A stretch of 64,000 nt of DNA from Heterohyrax brucei (taxonomy: Eukaryota > Chordata > Mammalia > Hyracoidea > Procaviidae): the NCBI GenBank assembly GCA_028571685.1, contig CM053141.1:55364333-55428332 (forward strand), given 5' to 3'. Made by a program: the position numbers and the translations under genes. Each line of letters opens with the position of its first letter. Position 1 is the first letter of the stretch. Of the stretch, positions 31,931 to 42,301 are shown piece by piece. The notes under the pieces are model-generated. The model was not told where the DNA came from. It was given only the letters and a program-made list of their open reading frames with translations, and searched no databases.

Positions 31931-32395
31931 TGTGACTGATAAGGCTGTGTGTCATCTTGACTGAGCTGCAATTCTTATTGGTTTAGTAGTTATGATGCCT
32001 GTATCAAATTCCTGTATCTAATATAGGTATAATTTCTAAAAGATTCATGGGCTCTTGCTTACTCTGGATCCTGCAACTGTCTCCTATTCTTCTGACTTTC
32101 AACTCTTAGGACTTGAGTTAGCAGCTTCCTTGTCTTGTTGCTTGTTGATTTGGGGATTGGTGGGTCTCTGCAGCCTGTGAGTCAGAACATTGCTGTCTGA
32201 TTTGCTGATCTTGGATTTGTCAGTACCTGCAGCTATGTGAGTCAGGAAAAGCCTCCAGCCTGAACCACAGACCTGGAACTTGCCAGCCTCTACAATCACA
32301 TGAGCAATTTCCTTGATATAAATTTCTCTATGTGTATATCTAGGTTTTACTGGCTTTGCATTTCTAAGGAATTCAGCCCAAAACATTGGGTGTTA
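31931..32395 (+). mobile_element. Family A LTR
   Basis: 'tgtgactgataaggctgtgt' starts it, 'atgtgagtcaggaaaagcct' and 'ccagcctctacaatcacatg' lie in the middle, and 'attcagcccaaaaca' ends it. The order matches 6448-7167 and 42302-42580. The microsatellite is nearly absent here. Confidence 0.75.
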
Positions 32396-32578
32396 AGACC
32401 AGTGAATTCCATGAACTCACTTCATTTTCTGTAAAGGAAGACCCTAGGTCTGAAGCAGTGCTGTGTGGGATATTATGATGGCAGATAAAGCATTCTATGA
32501 GTCCACAGAGGGTAGTTTTGGCAAAGGAATTGTGTACAGGGAAGGGAAATCTATATCTAGAGCAAATGTCTATTTCAA
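32396..32578 (-). pseudogene. ERVL integrase remnant (after LTR insertion)
   Basis: On the minus strand this continues the integrase from the far side of the LTR. A short core-like stretch is readable around 32430-32480 with an Asp that could be one of the D,D-35-E residues. It is out of any long open frame. Confidence 0.55.
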
Positions 32579-33135
32579 TGTCTTAGTCATCTAGTGTTGC
32601 TATAACAGAAATATCACAAGTGGATGACTTTAACAAAGAGAAGTTTATTCTCTCACAATCTAGGAAGCTATAAGTCCAAATTCAGGGCATCAACTCCAGG
32701 TAAAGGCTTTCTCTCTCTGTCAGCTCTGGTGGAAAATTCTTATCATCAGTATTTCCTCAGTCTAGGAGCATCTCAGAGCAGGAACTTCATGTCCAAAGGA
32801 CGTTCTCTGCTCCTGGCACGGCTTTCTTGCTCGTACGAGGTCCCCAGCTGTCTGCATGCTTGCCTTTCCTTTCATCTCTTGTAGGATAAAAGGTGGTGCA
32901 GGCCATACCCTGGAGAAAGTCCCCTTATATTGGATCAGGGATGTGACTTTAGTAAGGGAATTACAGTTCCATCCAAATCTTCTCTAACATACAAGTCTGA
33001 CCCTATTAACCACACGTATGGATTAGGATTTGCAACATATATAAAATCACTTAAAATGGTGAGTAATCGCACAACTATGGCCCAGCCAAATTGCTACACA
33101 CATTTGGGGGTAGGGGCACAACTCAACCCATGACA
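32579..33135 (-). mobile_element. Family B solo LTR inserted in ERVL integrase
   Basis: Plus-strand ends are 'tgtcttagtcatctagtg' and 'caactcaacccatgaca'. The flanks 'ttcaa' (32574-32578) and 'ttcag' (33136-33140) form a 4/5 duplication of 5 bp, the ERVL size. Integrase-like sequence lies on both sides, so this LTR is a later arrival and not the 3' LTR of the host element. Confidence 0.8.
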
Positions 33136-33140
33136 TTCAG

Positions 33141-33860
33141 TAAGAATAAAACATAACCCTTTCCATCATGAAAGTGGTCCAACATAATCAAACTGTCACT
33201 AGGTTGCTGGCTGATCACCTTAAGGAATAGTGACATATCAGGGACTCAGCATTGGTCTCTACAGCTGGCAGATTGAGTACTGAGCAGTGGCTATAACCAA
33301 GTCAGCTTTGGTGAACAGAAGCCCATATTGCTGAGCCCATGCATAATTCCTATTCCTGCCATTGTGGTCACTTTGTTCAAGAGCTCAACTTGCAATAACA
33401 GGAGTGGTTGGAAAAAAAGACGGTTACTAGTTTCTATGGAACACGTCATCCTATCCACTTAATTGCAAAATCCACCTCTGCTGCTGTCACACTTCAGCAA
33501 GCATTCACATGAGTCACAAATGTCTTCACTTCTTGGCCCCACTCAGAGACGTCTATCCACACACCTTTTCCTTGTATCTCCTTGTCTCCAATTTTCCAAC
33601 CATTTTCTATCCAAATCTTTGATCATCTAGCCAAGCCATTGGCCACAGTCTGTGAATATATAATCACACACCTGGCCATTTCTCCTTCCAAACACAGGGA
33701 ACAACCCGGTGGACTGCTTTAAGTTCTGTCCACTGGGAGGATCTCCTTTGCACTATCTGCCAGAGAGATACCAGAAAGCTGCTATGATACTTCCCCCCAC
33801 CCCATTTTGAGTGATGCTGGCATGGGGTGCAAAACCATCTGTAAACCAGGCACAAGTTTT
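33141..33860 (-). pseudogene. ERVL RNase H / integrase N-terminal remnant
   Basis: The open piece at 33664-33855 (minus, 63 residues) lies in the RNase H position. Downstream (about 33545-33440) the minus strand reads a stretch with His residues ('THVNAC') where a zinc-binding N-terminal integrase domain is expected, then a stop. Assignment rests on order relative to RT. Confidence 0.6.
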
Positions 33861-34699
33861 CTCTTCCTCAATTGACTGATCATAAAAAAATGTCATGAGG
33901 CTATAGGTACAGACTGAAAGATGGAAGGTAATATGACATGAGTGGAGACCACAGACATTTGAGCTACCTCATGCAACTTAGTTGTGCCCAGAGGTCCTGC
34001 TCAGACCTAATCTGGTATATACCACTTTCATTAAATGGTGGAGTGCTGCGGTGAACTTCATAGCTCTGTGGGTCAGACAATAAATTCATGATGGGTAGCT
34101 CAGGCCACATGGTGGCTTTGTGGTCTATGATTAAGCCTTCAGTCTCTATTAAGTCCCAGTATCAAGTCAAAAGCTGTTTCTCAAAAGAAGGGTAGTTATC
34201 TCCACAGGATGGCAGGACTTTGCTCTAAAATCCTAAGTGTCTGCATGGTGATTTGCCAATAGAAGGCTGCCAAGCACTTCAAACAGTATCCTTATCTGCC
34301 ACTGACATTTCATGAACCATGGAATCAGGTAGCTCACATGCTCCAAGTGACAGAGTGTCTTGCAAAGCAGCCTGAACCTGCTACAGAGCTATCTCTTGTT
34401 CTGGCCCCACTCAAAACTAGCATCTTTTCAAGTCACTTGATAAACAGACTGGAGTAGCACACCCAAATGAGGAATATGTTGCCTCAAAAACTCAAAGAGG
34501 TCCACCATGTGTTATGCTGCCTTTTTAGTTGTGGGGTAGGCCAGACACAACAATGTATCCTTCATTTCATAAGGACTATCACAACAAGTCCCCACACCCC
34601 TGGACCCCTACAAATCACACTGAGGTAGAAGGTGCCTGAATTTTTGTCAGATTAGTTCTCACTCTCCAGCATGCAAATGTTTACCAATAAATAAACCCA

Positions 34700-35079
34700 C
34701 TCCTTCCATACTAGGTCTGATCATTATAATGTCATCAGTGTAATGGGCCAGTGTGATAACTTGAAGAAGAGAAAGATAGTCAACATCTCAATGGACTAAA
34801 TTATGACACTGGGCTGCAGAGTGGAAATACCCTGAGATAGGATAACATAAAAGTGTATTGATGGCATTGCCAACTGAAGGAAAACTACTTCTAATGATGC
34901 TTTGAAACAGGTATGGATGAAAAGGCATTAGCCAGATCAGTACCTACAAACCAAATACCAGGAGATGTATTAATTTGCTCATGGAATGCAATCACATTTA
35001 GGACAGCAGCTGAAAGTAGAGTTGCTACCTGGTTATGATAATCTACTGTCTTTCTCAAAGATCCACCTGTTTTTTGCAA
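34700..35079 (-). pseudogene. ERVL reverse transcriptase remnant
   Basis: The minus-strand piece 34891-35079 contains RT motif A ('DLANAFSSIPV') with its catalytic Asp. Motif C is visible as Y-T-D-D at 34742-34731, but in a different frame, so at least one frameshift separates them. The region between has further decay. This is the best-preserved part of the element. Confidence 0.8.
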
Positions 35080-35095
35080 AGATTAAGCAGATAAA

Positions 35096-35490
35096 TTGAA
35101 CGGGGATGTGGTAGGAATCACCACCACTACAACCTGCAAGTCCTCTGTAGTAGCAATAATCTCTGCAATCCCTCCAGTAACGTGCTATTGCTTTTGGCTT
35201 ACTATTTCCCTAGGTAGAAGCAGTTATAGTGGCTTCTGGTTGGCTTTTCCTACCATAACAGCCCTTACTCCACTTGTCAGAGACCCAGCGCAGATCTGTC
35301 ACTTGCTGAGTATACTAGTCCAGTTATATATCCTAAGAAATAACTGCAGGATGTGTTCAGGGTCTCATCAGACCCGCTGTGAGATAAATCTAGGCCAATA
35401 CTCCATTAATAACCTGACCTTCGTACACTCTTACCCTAAGTGGTGGGCCACAATGACATTTTGAGTCTCTAGGAATTAGTATCAGCTCAG
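35096..35490 (-). pseudogene. ERVL protease-to-RT segment
   Basis: Just upstream of RT on the minus strand. The 122-residue plus-strand frame (35096-35464) is a shadow of this region. The protease active-site D-T-G lies at 35500-35492, at the edge of the SINE insertion. After it come 'cctagagactcaaaatg' and stops. Confidence 0.6.
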
Positions 35491-35502
35491 AGCCAGTATC
35501 CA

Positions 35503-35667
35503 CTCAAAATCCAGCGCCACCAGTTCTGACTCCTAACAACTCTGTAGATCCTACAGAACAGAGTAGAACTGTTCCATCGAGTTTCCAAGGACTGCCTAGT
35601 AGATTTCAACTGCGACCCTCTTGGTTAGCAGATGTAGCACTTCATCATTATACCAACAGGGTTTCTA
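35503..35667 (-). repeat. AfroSINE inserted at ERVL protease active site
   Basis: Flanked by a perfect 12-bp duplication 'agccagtatcca' (35491-35502 and 35668-35679). Complemented, this holds the codons gat-act-ggc (D-T-G), so the duplication gives two copies of the protease motif. Order: 'accagttctgactcctaaca' (tail), 'gagtttccaaggactgccta', 'ggttagcagatgtagcactt'. Confidence 0.9.
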
Positions 35668-36088
35668 AGCCAGTATCCAGTGATACCCAAACAGTTTGAT
35701 TATTTCATTTTCTACAAAGAACAATTACTCTAATAAAAGGCTGTAGATTATTTTGGTAAAGACTGAAAGATTAACATTATAAGTTTGGGGCAACGTCTTG
35801 GAGTACTTCCTCAAAGGAATCTGGTCTCCTCCTCATTCAAGGGGTTGTAGATCTATAAACACGCTGAAGACTGAAAACTTGTCAAGGGGCTTTGACTCTC
35901 TTTATCCCAGCATTTCAAGCTAGAATGCCATTCACTTGACCTAGGGTTCTTCCACTTGTATATATTTACAATATACATTGTAAATATTTAACGGATTTCT
36001 TATCTGTTTCACTTGTAGGAACACTATGCCTAAGAAGACACTGCTGAAGTCCACACAAGTCAGACCATTCTCATCGCTCCTTTAACTG

Positions 36089-36466
36089 CTATCCATTACA
36101 GTAACCAAGTTGAGTAACCAAGCTTACCTTATCTCCCACCACTTGGCCCCTTTTATCTAGGGATCCAATCATCCCCATTATAGTTAAGTGTTTTAATTCA
36201 GTTAGGACAGTTTCCACTGTCAAATCTGACTTATGCAGAATAGCATTCACAGCAGTCTCCCAGGGTGCTAAGGCTCCCTTCACAAATTTAATTCTAACCA
36301 TTGTGGTAAAGGTGTATCCTCCAGGCACTCCATGTGTGGGTCTGTGAATATAACACGATAAATCCACTCTAACATGCCAATTTTCCTGAGCCTTTGAATA
36401 CTGTCTTCCACAGTACAACTGTGTTCCACTGTTATTCATAAGGTTTTCACTGGCCAGTTTTTTCAT
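36089..36466 (-). pseudogene. ERVL gag C-terminal remnant
   Basis: A 125-residue open piece on the minus strand, the longest in the element. It contains 'GMIGSLDKRGQVVGDKV' near its C-terminus. It lies about 0.6 kb before the protease motif, which fits the end of gag. I recognise it by context and general resemblance, not by a catalytic motif. It ends in a stop at 36089. Confidence 0.55.
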
Positions 36467-36610
36467 AACTAGACTGTCAGATCCTTCTTCTTAGTCTGTT
36501 TTAGAATTCCTGCTAGAAGCTGTCCACCAAGAGTGACCCTGGTGGTATTCGAAATACATTGGCAAAACTTCCAGCATCACAGTAACACACAAGCCACCAT
36601 GGTGTTTTGA

Positions 36611-37070
36611 ATATTAAGGTGCACCTGACCCAAGCTTTATTTTCAATAATCTCATATGCGTGCAAAAGCTGGACATTAAATAAGGGAGACTGAAGAAGTG
36701 ATGTGTTTGAATTATGGTGTTGGTGAAAAATATTGAATATACCATGGCCTGCCGGAGGAATGAATAAGCCAGCCTCGAAAAAGATACAGCCAGAGTGATC
36801 CTTGGAAGCAAAGATAAGGGGACTTCATTTCACATACTTTGGACATGGTATCAGGATGGACCCATCCTTGGAGAAGGACATCATGCTTGGTAAAGAACAG
36901 GGTCAGCAAAAAAAGGAATGCCCTCAGTAAGAAAGATTGGCACGGTGGCTGTAACAATAGGGTCAAACATAGCAGGGACTGTAAGGATGCACGGGACCAT
37001 GCAGTGTTTTCTTCTATTTTACAGAGGGTGACTGTGAGCCAGAACTGACTTTATGACACCTAGCAACAAC
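36611..37070 (+). mobile_element. RTE 3' fragment inserted in ERVL gag
   Basis: 'aaggtgcacctgacccaagc', 'ggacatggtatcaggatgga' and the tail 'gactgtgagccagaactgac' then 'acacctagcaacaacag'. 5'-truncated. Part of it (36674-36823) has a close inverted copy 500 bp downstream. Confidence 0.88.
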
Positions 37071-37321
37071 AGTATATCAATGTAGGTCTTGTGTTTCTAC
37101 TTGATTTAACATAGGCCACCGCACAATCCATGCATCAGAAAGCCAACCAAATAAACTACTGGATCCTTTTCTAACCTCTCAAGATGAAAGAGTGAATGAA
37201 GAATCTGTGCTTAGTGGACCACATCAATATACTTGGAGATATCCAACTTTATGTTCCTTATTGCATTATCCCATACCCTAAGTAGCCATTCTTGTACATA
37301 TTCCCCAGACTGAATGATGCT

Positions 37322-37471
37322 GTCCCCTTATCTTTGCTTCCAAGGAGCACTCTGGCTATATTTTTTTCTAGACTGACTTGTTCCTTATTCTGGCAGGCCA
37401 CGGTGTATTCAATATTTTTCACCAGCACCATAATTCAAACACATCACTTCTTCAGTCTCCCTTATTTAATG
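37322..37471 (-). repeat. 150-bp inverted copy of an RTE segment
   Basis: This is the reverse complement of 36674-36823 with about 14 mismatches over 150 bp by eye (about 90% identity). Both arms have equal length. The two share private differences from other RTE copies in the window, such as 'taagggagactgaagaagtg' and 'aagataaggggac'. The copy lacks any RTE 3' end, so it was probably not made by normal retrotransposition. Confidence 0.85.
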
Positions 37472-37560
37472 CAGTCACCCACATCCTCACCTCTCACCAA
37501 TATTCGATGTATTGAGGGTGATATTTCGCATATTTCTATTACTACCTCATGCCATAGACT

Positions 37561-37695
37561 GAAAACCCTGGTGGCATAGTGGTTAACTGCTACATCTACT
37601 AACCAAAAGGTTAGCAGTTCAAATCTGCCAGGTGTTCCTTGGAAACTTGATAGAGCATCTCTACTTTGACCTATAACATCGCTATGGGTAGGCCG
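37561..37695 (+). repeat. AfroSINE
   Basis: 'aaccctggtggcatagtggt' (A box), 'aggttagcagttcaaatctg' (B box), 'gttccttggaaacttgatag'. The 3' tail is degenerate ('cgctatgggtaggccgcag'). Confidence 0.88.
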
Positions 37696-37816
37696 CAGAC
37701 TAGCATTGCCCTCTTTAGTACTGGAAGCAGAGCCATGACCATCTTGAAGATTAACCAGACCGAAGAACCAACTTTGAAAAGTCATCCTTACAATTTTGTT
37801 TCTTTAGAACGACGCT

Positions 37817-37868
37817 CAGGTTCTTAAGAGAAGCAAATGTCTTAGCCTAGGTTCTTAAGAGAAGCAAA
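37817..37868 (+). repeat. 31-bp direct duplication
   Basis: 'aggttcttaagagaagcaaa' occurs at 37818-37837 and 37849-37868. The second copy is the start of the antisense family A LTR; the first lies just outside it. Confidence 0.85.
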
Positions 37869-39044
37869 ATAAATGAGGTATGTTGTTATTAGTGCTGTCC
37901 AGTCAGCTCTGACTTACAGAAACTCTGTGTATAACAGAACAAAACACTGCCCAGTTCTGCAGCATCCTTACAATTATTGCTGTTTGAGAACTTTGGTTGC
38001 AGCCACTGTGTCATTCCATCTTGTAGACAGTCTTCCTCTCTTTCACTCACCCTCCACCTTATCAAATATAATGTCCTTCTCTAGGGACTGGTGTCTCTTG
38101 ATAACACGTCCAAAGTACTTGAGATAAAGTCTTGCCATCCTCACTTCTAGGAAGCATTTGGGCTGTACTTCTTTTAAGACAGTTTGTTTGCTCTTCTGGT
38201 AGTCAATATTTTTCACCTATTCCATAATCCAAAGGCATTAATTCTTCTTCAGTCTTCTTTATTCATCATCCAGCTTTTACATGCTTGTGAGGAGATTGAA
38301 ATATCATGGTTTTGTCAGGTGTGACTTAGTCCTCAAAGTGACATCTTCAACTTTGAACACTTTAAAGAGGTCTTTTGCAGCAGATTTGCGCCATTTGATT
38401 TCCTGACTGCTGCTCCCATGGGTTTTGACGTGAGTCCAAGGAAAACAAAATCCTTGACAACATCAGTGTGCTCCGTTTATCGTAGCGTTGCTTATTGGTC
38501 CAGGTACAAGTATTTTTGTTTTCTTTATGTTGAGGTGAAATCCTCAACATATTTTTATGAGAGAGCTTTATCTGAAGGAAATAGCTTACACAATTTTAGA
38601 GGCTGGCAAGTTCATGGATCAAGTGTAAGGCTAGAGGCTTCTCCTGACTCACATAATTGCAGGGGCTGACAAATCCAAGATCAGCAGGTCAGACAAAAAA
38701 ATAAGCTTACAGACTGTGGAGGCCAGTGAATCCTGAGATCAGCAAGCAACATGTCAGGCCATTGGCTTAAGCCCCAAGAACTGGAAGTCAGATGACGACA
38801 AGCTAGATGCAGGAGCTAGAGCGAGCAAAAATCAGAGAGCTTTGCCGTAATCCCCATACACATTTGACACAGACCATGCCTCTGAGGAAACACCGCTTAC
38901 AACTGATTGGCTGATCATGTCAGATCACATCGTGGAGGGGATTACATTACATAACAAAACAGAGGATAACAGCACTGTTCTATAGCTGCCAAAGCACGGC
39001 AAATCACGGCCCAGCCAAGCTGACGTACAACCTTAATCATCACA
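37838..39044 (-). mobile_element. Family A LTR, antisense, split by RTE
   Basis: Plus-strand borders are 'tgtcttagcctaggttctta' and 'acaaccttaatcatcaca'. Flanks 'gcaaa' (37833-37837) and 'gcata' (39045-39049) match 4 of 5. The RTE at 37875-38540 separates the first about 35 bp from the rest. Downstream order ('gaggctggcaagttcatgga', 'ctgattggctgatcatgtca') matches the copy at 16827-19055. Confidence 0.8.
37875..38540 (-). mobile_element. RTE 3' half, antisense, inside family A LTR
   Basis: Starts with the antisense tail 'tgttgttattagtgctgtcc', continues with 'aacaaaacactgcccagttc' and 'ctttcactcaccctccacct', and ends near 'tacaagtatttttgttttct' (C-terminal RT). Frames are broken. Confidence 0.88.
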
Positions 39045-39061
39045 GCATAGTTTTTTGTCTT

Positions 39062-39112
39062 ACTGTTGCCATGAGTCGGATCCGACTCGACGGCACTTGG
39101 CCGGCCTGGCAT
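39062..39112 (+). repeat. SINE tail-only fragment with 16-bp palindrome
   Basis: 'gagtcggatccgactc' at 39073-39088 is a perfect palindrome, followed by 'gacggcacttggccggcctg'. No SINE body lies upstream; the family A LTR ends just before. No certain target duplication seen. Confidence 0.6.
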
Positions 39113-39525
39113 TTTCATTTTACAGCTGAACAAAAACTAGAAAATGTAAGAAAAGCATGAACTCATGATTATACCACTTAAAGATAACCACTACTAATAT
39201 TTTCATACATTTCTTTACAGCTTTGTATTATTCAGTGTGGTACCCATATTGAATCTATTTGAGCTCTTGAAATATAGGAAGTCTGAATTAAGAAGAACAG
39301 TAAGGATAAAATATTCACTGGATTTTGAAGACAGTACAAAACTGTAAACTATCTCAATAATTTTACTAATTAGATAATGAAATAGTATTTTAAATATAAT
39401 TAACTTTAATAAAATACACTTTGTTAAAATTAATTTCACCATATCATAGGCTTGTTTTAAAACTTTCTTATGCACGTATATTATCTGTTTAAGAGTGTTA
39501 GATATACCTTTTTATTTGATTTTTT
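39113..39525. other. AT-rich, unassigned
   Basis: No gene or repeat recognised. The 86-residue minus frame at 39215-39475 is low-complexity AT-rich translation. Confidence 0.5.
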
Positions 39526-39537
39526 ACTTCAATAATA

Positions 39538-39689
39538 TCCTCTGCTGTCAAGTTGGGTCTGACTCACAGAGACTCTATAGGTCAGAATAGAACTGCCCAT
39601 AGAGCTTCCAAGGAGAGCCTGGCAGATTTGAACTGCTGACTTTTCAGTTAGCAGCTGTAGCACTTAACCCACTATGCCATCAGGGTTTC
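39538..39689 (-). repeat. AfroSINE
   Basis: Flanked by 'acttcaataata' (39526-39537) and 'actttaataata' (39690-39701), an 11/12 duplication. 'ctgtcaagttgggtctgact', 'gagcttccaaggagagcctg', 'ctatgccatcagggtttc'. Confidence 0.92.
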
Positions 39690-39837
39690 ACTTTAATAAT
39701 ACATGATGAAATTTTTTGTAAATAAATATTCATTTGCACCCCTGTTTTTAATATTGTTCATTGTACAGTTTCTTATTGTGTGAATGATGTTAATTTATTT
39801 AGCCAATGAATTAATGATGAACTTCTAGATTGTTTGC

Positions 39838-40080
39838 ATTGGATACATTTCCAATGAACATAGAAAGAATTTCTAAAATCATAATCAAAGTGTTTCTTAC
39901 TTCACTCTTCCTACTCTTTACATTGCTTTTCAGGAGAAGAATGAGAGAATTAAAATAGTCAACATCACTAAAATAAGGGCTTCAAATTCAGTGGCTTTGT
40001 TATTAATCTTTTGTACATTTCGGTAAAACTTATAGGCAGAAGATACTAAGATACATCTGAAAACAGTTCAAAGGAAGACT
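39838..40080 (+). repeat. Inverted repeat arm 1 (unknown sequence)
   Basis: The core 'aaagtgtttcttacttcact' to 'caggagaagaatgaga' (39895-39955) recurs in reverse at 42187-42245 with only two substitutions and a small indel over about 60 bp. Weaker similarity extends over about 200 bp. I do not recognise the family. Confidence 0.8.
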
Positions 40081-40747
40081 CGTCTTGCATATAACTGATC
40101 GACTTTGTCCTAGAGTCAGTCAATATTTATTAATTCTATAAACACTAACTCTTTTAGAAATTGACATGTACAATTGCATGTATCTAAATTCTTGGGCATT
40201 CATTTAAAGAACGTAAAGTAAATAAAGAACTCATCTTAAAGATGACTGATCAACCTTGGGTTCTATCACTTTTTCCTATTTAATTAAATTTTAAGTGAAT
40301 TGGGTTTTGTGTATTGATTTTATGCAACTAAATGAAAAACTCTCATTACGTGGCATTACAGCAAAATAGGTGGAAAAGGATCTTTTTACAAATGTCTGCT
40401 GGCGACTTTGTTCACAGAAACTGAACAGGTAAATGCATTAAGGTAATCTCAAAATGTCCTATCCAAAAGCTCAGGAAGGTATTTTAAATCTAGCTTTATA
40501 AAAAGAAGTTTCTTCTCTGTTGTTTAGGAATTTGTTCTTATGTTGTTCTGCCTCAACTACCTTTAGCATAAAGTCAAAACAGAGTTCCTATATAGTTCAA
40601 AAGAAGGTCAATACTAAAAGTATTAGAGGAGGATGAGAAATGTTCCATAATCAAAATGAAAAGTGCTCAAATGAAAGATATTTGCTGACAAAGAACATTC
40701 TGATAGAATCCGAATCCTAGGGAAAAAGTGTTCATACATATATGAAA
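40081..40747. other. Unassigned
   Basis: No gene or repeat recognised between the inverted repeat arm and the next SINE. Confidence 0.5.
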
Positions 40748-40902
40748 CCAAAAAACATACTGCCGTCCTGTCTGACTCATAGTGGCCTTATAAGACACAG
40801 TAGAACTATTCCACAGGTTTTCCAAGGAGTGGTTGGTAGATTCAAACTGCCAACCTTTTGGTTAGCAGCCATAGCTCTTAACCACTGTGCTATCAGAGTT
40901 TC
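40748..40902 (-). repeat. AfroSINE
   Basis: 'actgccgtcctgtctgactc', 'gttttccaaggagtggttgg', 'actgtgctatcagagtttct'. Flanks 'tacatatatgaaa' and 'tatctatatgaaa' are probably a target duplication (11/13). A 109-residue plus frame (40742-41071) crosses it and is not a gene. Confidence 0.9.
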
Positions 40903-42059
40903 TTATCTATATGAAAAACTAGAGTCTACTCCAGCCTTAGAGCCAGTACTAGGAACCTTAGAGTTCTTTCCTATTCTGGAGAAACACTGTGAGAAATATT
41001 CCTTCCACATACCCCAGTCCTCAACCCTGGACATTTTTTCCCTGAGCCTTGAGGTAAGCAACAGACCATAAGCCCAACAAAGTTGTCACCATCCATGACT
41101 CAGGGACCGACATAACCCACCTGGCTTAAGTAATGTGGCTTTTTCCCTTTACCAAGGCTGTATTACAAGGAAACGAAATCTTCTTCTCTTGTATTTTCCA
41201 CAAAAGTTTTCCAAATGTGTGGCAATATCTGTCCTCCACCCCAAATAATTCAAGGACAATAAATCCTATTATTCACAAGTGGTTATCACTGAGTTATGGC
41301 TTAGAACTGCACTAGAGTTAATGGAACTGACTTAGAATAAAAGAGCATGATATAAATGCTCTAACATTGCTCAGAAGACCACACTCTACTTCAGTAAAAC
41401 ACATAATATTTTGAGGTTAATCCTAGACATTGAAAGCTGTTTAACTGTGCTCTGTAAATATTTTACGAAAGTACACCACATGCGTTTATTCAGAACATTT
41501 TAAATGTGGGCTGAAATAAAAATCCTAGAACCTTCCTTGGTAGCGCATCCATTTCAAGATTGTAAACAAAAGAGTAGCACCTATAAACACCTCCTCTCTT
41601 AAATACTTCTGGCTTTAAGTCAGGCACTCTTGGATTCTATTTTCCACTGAAATTTTTTCTGATACCATGTGAAATGTAGGTCAAGTTGTTGGTAAGTGCT
41701 GGATAAAATCTGCTTATGCTAAGAAGTAAACTGTAGAATCCTTCCATTCTGACACAGTCAAGAATAATGTCTTTCAACAATCTGCTATTTAGGGTATCCC
41801 AGGAAATTTTAAATTTGAGGAATTCCCAGTGTAGACCTGTCTAGAACTAGATTATAACTCTACTGAGGGCAGGTTCATAAGAATTTAAATTCCCAAGATC
41901 CTCTGCTTCTGTGGACCAGTAGTGATGAGCACAGTGGAACTCCTCTAATTCCTGTGCTTTCTGCTTGGTGAAGTCACAGGATGAACCTGCAGGCAACTAA
42001 GGGCAAGAAGTGAAATTCCAATCTTAAAGATAAGTCAGGCACAAGAAACCATCATCAAC
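40903..42059. other. Unassigned
   Basis: No gene or repeat recognised. Small frames only. Confidence 0.5.
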
Positions 42060-42301
42060 TTTAGGTAGATATGCCGCTAACTCCCACTAAAGTTTATCAA
42101 CACATACAGCTTTCTAAACAATAATTTTTCAATAATAGCCACTGAATTTGAAACCCTAATTTTAGTGACATACACTGTTCTAGTATTCTCATTCTTCTCC
42201 TGAAAAGCAATGTGAAGAGTAGGAAGAATGAAGTAAGAAACACTTTGTGATTTTAAGAATTCTTTATATGTTCACTAGAAATATATCCAATGGAAATCAA
42301 C
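42060..42301 (-). repeat. Inverted repeat arm 2 (unknown sequence)
   Basis: Reverse-complement partner of 39838-40080. The match is strongest at 42182-42251 and stops at 42301, where a truncated family A LTR begins. Confidence 0.8.

Larger units (their letters stand above)
32396..37837 (-). mobile_element. ERVL-type endogenous retrovirus, internal region (fossil)
   Basis: The minus strand carries retroviral remnants in the order gag (37.8-36.1 kb), protease (35.5 kb), reverse transcriptase (35.1-34.7 kb), RNase H (33.9-33.6 kb) and integrase (33.5-32.4 kb). It is punctuated by an LTR (32579-33135), AfroSINEs (35503-35667, 37561-37695), an RTE (36611-37070) and a 150-bp inverted RTE piece (37322-37471). 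No adjacent pair of its own LTRs is evident. Every frame is broken. Assignment to ERVL is by recognition of the protein remnants. It is an ancient, inert copy. Confidence 0.75.

Noticed and set aside
39895-39955. Splice acceptor and exon suggested by a pyrimidine tract and 'ttttcagg'
   Set aside because: No open frame of useful length follows and the sequence is part of an inverted repeat pair.
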